Of a stretch of 64,000 nt of DNA, positions 61,602 to 64,000 are shown one piece after another. The translations under genes and the position numbers were made by a program. Positions within the stretch are counted from its first letter, which is position 1, and each line of letters starts with the position of its first letter. The notes below the pieces were generated by a model. The model was not told where the DNA came from, did not search any database, and saw only the letters and a list, made by a program, of their open reading frames with translations. This stretch comes from Ziziphus jujuba (taxonomy: Eukaryota > Streptophyta > Magnoliopsida > Rosales > Rhamnaceae). The stretch lies in contig NC_083382.1 of NCBI RefSeq assembly GCF_031755915.1, forward strand, positions 6,076,001-6,140,000, in the 5' to 3' direction.

Positions 61602-64000
61602 TCCTCCATATGAATTGAACCCATAAAGATGGGGTTCCAATTCATACAACCCGGCCTCCTTATTAGCACCAAAAACGTCATCCGACCCTGTTTTGGCTTC
61701 TATTGCTTGTATGAGTAAAACAGGCCTTGGTTCTTTAGATGTGGCCAACCCCTCTTGGCTATGACTTATTCCTTGTATGAAGACAGCAAGATTGTCCTTG
61801 AACCTCTTGGCTTGGGCCCTAGTGATCGGTCCCACCTTCATTTGTAATGGGTCAGCACCCCAGCGGGTTGTTGGTCGAGCTGTCTCGGGTGGATTCGCAT
61901 CATTCCCCTCCTCTTGAAAAGGATTTGTCCTCAAATCGAAATCATCACCTGCAGCAAAAGGAGATAAATCAGCAACATTAAAGGAAGCACTAACATTATA
62001 CTCACCCGGTAAATCAAACTTGTAGGCATTCTTGTTATTCGGCTTCAAAACTTGAAAAAGTCCATCCATAGGCGGCATGAGCTTTGACTTTCTTTGCTTA
62101 GAAAACCTTTCCTTTCGTAAGTGCAACCAAACCAATTCTCCTGGGTCAAACACTATTACAACAAAATCTAGAAATACATGCTCATTATGGTAAAAATTAC
62201 ACTTTTTAAAGTTAGCAAACAATATTTCCCAAATTTTCAAATTGCCACTAAGTAAAGCTCTCAACAATGCAGATAAAGTTCTATGCAATAAAGACATCTT
62301 CAAATAAGTATCTTTAAAATTCATGGTCAGCAATGATTTCTTATTCATAATTACTTTATTAACATCACCAAAGCTAAGATAAAAATTTATATTTTTCCTT
62401 TCTTGTCTTCTTTTTCCTTTCTCACTCAATGCCATCTCACCTTCCTCACTCTCGGCTTTTGCACCAAATTTTTCACTCTTGGTTTTATTAAAATCTTTCC
62501 ACACAACCTGAGTATTAGAAGACTTACCTTGGACAGCAAGCTCACCTTTTCCCTCTTGATTGGATGGTAGTCCACTTGGAATTTCATTTTGGAAGACATC
62601 TCCAAATTCCTTCAAAAGAGAAATCATTGAACTTGGCAATTCAAGTTCTTCAAAGTTAGTTTGATCATTAAAATAATTTTCTTTATAAATGATGACCTGC
62701 AAAGGATTCTTACACTCAATAACCTTATTAATATTCCTAAAACTCAAATAAAAATTCTGGTTTTTCCTCTCTTTTCTTTCTTTTCTTTTTCTTCCCTCGG
62801 TTTGGCTCTCATTGGCGGAAATTTCCGGATTTTGTAGGCTCTCGGGTTTGTTCTCTTTTCTCACCTCTCTCTCGGCTTTTTCTTGGTCTTTCCACTCAAT
62901 ATGAACCTTAGAAACCTTACCTTGGTCAGCAACCTCAACCTTACCTTCTTGAATGGATGGTGAAGCCGTTGGTGCCATGCTTGCTTTTTCCTTTAGCTTT
63001 TCGGCTTCTCTCCTTTGTTGCATTTGTAATTGGTCCTTGTAAACCTCTTTAGGAGATAATGGTTCCAGCTTGATCTTCTTCCCTTTAAACCTGAAAACAA
63101 TACTATTTTCTCGACCAAAATGAGTAGCATCTTTATCAAATTGCCATGGTCTACCTAATAGTATATGTCCGGCAATCATAGGCACAATATCACATAAAAC
63201 TACATCCTCATATCTACCTATATTAAATTTTACTTTGGCTTGTTTGTTTACTTTCATCTCACCACTATCATTAAGCCATTGTAATCTATAAGGTTCTGGA
63301 TGTTTAATTGTTTTCAAGCCTAATTTATCAACTACAAGATTACTTATCACATTAGTACAACTCCCACTATCTATAATCATGCTACAAATTTTACCTTGTA
63401 TTTCGCAGCGAGTGTGGAAGATGTTTTCTCTTTGTATCTGCTCTTCATCTTTGTAGACAGCAAGTACTCTCCTTGAAACCAAGCTCAACTCGGCATTAGA
63501 TGTATCTACAGGTTCAGTTTCATCTTCATTACAACCCTTCTCTTGCTCGGTTTCAGCTCCACTTTCTTCATTTGCGGATTCCAGCTCACCATCACCCTTT
63601 AATACCATGATTCTTCTATTTGGGCATTGGCTGGATATGTGTCCTCTTCCTTGGCACTTAAAACAAATTATTTCTCTAGATTTTTGAGGTTTAGGATCAG
63701 ATTTTATCTCACCTCTATGTGCTTGGACAGATTCGGTCTTGACCTCTCTTCTTGGCCGGTTGGTTGATTCTTCTCCTAATTTCGGCCTCAACTTGTTTTC
63801 ATAAGTGGAATTATTCTTCCAGCCACTTGAACTTGTCCTTCCACTGCTAGAAACTCCTCCAAACCATGTACTAACACCCCTCCTCTTGAATTGGTTCTCA
63901 AGTTTAATGGCTACATGCAACATCTCCTCCAATTCCAAGTATTGTTGTAATTCAAGTTGGTTGGCAATGTCACGGTTTAACCCTCCAAGAAATCTTGCCA
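61599..64000 (-). CDS. Gypsy-3 polyprotein lacking RT, RNase H and integrase core (continues beyond window)
   Basis: Open from the window edge to the TGA at 61599. In order: gag C-terminus (RFLGGLNRDIANQLELQQY), CCHC knuckle CFKCQGRGHISSQC, retropepsin-like block with DSGSCTNVISNLVVDKLGL and MIAGHILLGRPWQFD, then DVFQNEIPSGLP, which normally leads into RT. Instead the frame runs through charged repeats into NFYHNEHVFLDFVVIVFDPG and VWLHLRKERF, the integrase C-terminal region, and the GPITRAQAKRFKDNL tail. Two modules, each ending in NFYLSF plus NKVI, show an internal duplication. RT, RNase H and the integrase DDE core are absent without loss of frame, so any movement needs enzymes from another copy. 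Confidence 0.85.
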   Translation of the reverse strand, partial: ARFLGGLNRDIANQLELQQYLELEEMLHVAIKLENQFKRRGVSTWFGGVSSSGRTSSSGWKNNSTYENKLRPKLGEESTNRPRREVKTESVQAHRGEIKSDPKPQKSREIICFKCQGRGHISSQCPNRRIMVLKGDGELESANEESGAETEQEKGCNEDETEPVDTSNAELSLVSRRVLAVYKDEEQIQRENIFHTRCEIQGKICSMIIDSGSCTNVISNLVVDKLGLKTIKHPEPYRLQWLNDSGEMKVNKQAKVKFNIGRYEDVVLCDIVPMIAGHILLGRPWQFDKDATHFGRENSIVFRFKGKKIKLEPLSPKEVYKDQLQMQQRREAEKLKEKASMAPTASPSIQEGKVEVADQGKVSKVHIEWKDQEKAEREVRKENKPESLQNPEISANESQTEGRKRKERKERKNQNFYLSFRNINKVIECKNPLQVIIYKENYFNDQTNFEELELPSSMISLLKEFGDVFQNEIPSGLPSNQEGKGELAVQGKSSNTQVVWKDFNKTKSEKFGAKAESEEGEMALSEKGKRRQERKNINFYLSFGDVNKVIMNKKSLLTMNFKDTYLKMSLLHRTLSALLRALLSGNLKIWEILFANFKKCNFYHNEHVFLDFVVIVFDPGELVWLHLRKERFSKQRKSKLMPPMDGLFQVLKPNNKNAYKFDLPGEYNVSASFNVADLSPFAAGDDFDLRTNPFQEEGNDANPPETARPTTRWGADPLQMKVGPITRAQAKRFKDNLAVFIQGISHSQEGLATSKEPRPVLLIQAIEAKTGSDDVFGANKEAGLYELEPHLYGFNSYGG

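Larger units (their letters stand above)
59624..61902. repeat. Near-perfect palindrome of two head-to-head Gypsy LTR ends
   Basis: Left arm 59624-60765, right arm 60771-61902, spacer CATTT. The arms are almost identical; the right lacks one copy of a 10-bp ACTGTATTTT unit present twice in the left (near 60.03 kb), and a few bases differ. Each arm is a polyprotein C-terminal tail plus a full LTR, in opposite orientation, with the LTR 3' ends meeting at the centre. Confidence 0.95.

Noticed and set aside
59624..61902. Two-LTR circle integration
   Set aside because: Circle junctions join LTRs in direct orientation; these are inverted.

Overview
This is nuclear DNA from a plant, almost certainly a dicot. 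It is AT-rich, has GT-AG introns, and is dense in LTR retrotransposons and a Mutator-like element (MULE). It carries several TIR-NB-LRR (TNL) resistance-gene copies, a class abundant in eudicots and absent from grasses. The flavour is rosid, but I cannot name the species from sequence alone.

Layout. 0-5.2 kb: the 3' seven coding exons of an intact kelch-repeat gene (+); its 5' end lies outside the window. 6.5-10.65 kb: TNL-a (-), complete in domains but broken by two nonsense codons, frameshifts and a lost splice site. 11.4-11.9 kb: a copy of the last two kelch exons. 12.2-27.0 kb: TNL-b (-), with intact TIR and NB-ARC exons; its LRR and C-terminal exons are split by about 10.5 kb of nested insertions (a decayed Copia containing a Ty3/Gypsy element, a 407-bp TRIM and a TRIM solo LTR). 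27.4-29.0 kb: kelch 3' flank plus the LRR/C-terminal half of TNL-c (-), cut by a Gypsy fragment (29.0-31.5 kb). 32.7-33.6 kb: a gene fragment resembling an SMP/C2-domain membrane protein, interrupted by a three-LTR TRIM. 35.2-48.4 kb: a MULE with a decayed MURA transposase (+) converging on a decayed Ulp1-like C48 protease gene (-). Between them lies a 3.3-kb array of ~255-bp units in two mirror-image halves. A 3.26-kb presumed solo LTR with a perfect 5-bp target duplication sits in MURA. 51.2-54.0 kb: more kelch-tail fragments and the C-terminal half of TNL-d (-). 54.4-59.6 kb: a nearly intact Copia polyprotein (-) with one stop codon. 59.6-61.9 kb: a near-perfect palindrome of two head-to-head Gypsy LTRs. 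61.6-64.0 kb: a Gypsy polyprotein (-), open throughout the window but lacking RT, RNase H and the integrase core.

How it fits together. The resistance locus grew by segmental duplication of a module made of the kelch 3' tail followed by a convergent TNL; four such modules are visible at 5-10, 11-27, 27-29 and 51-54 kb. All but the first kelch copy and parts of TNL-b then decayed and were expanded by retroelements. The most unusual structures are the mirror-image array inside the MULE, the Gypsy LTR palindrome with its RT-less polyprotein, and repeated internal-LTR-internal Gypsy arrangements. Exon boundaries come from reading-frame continuity, GT-AG signals and comparison of the TNL copies with each other. 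No database search was possible.
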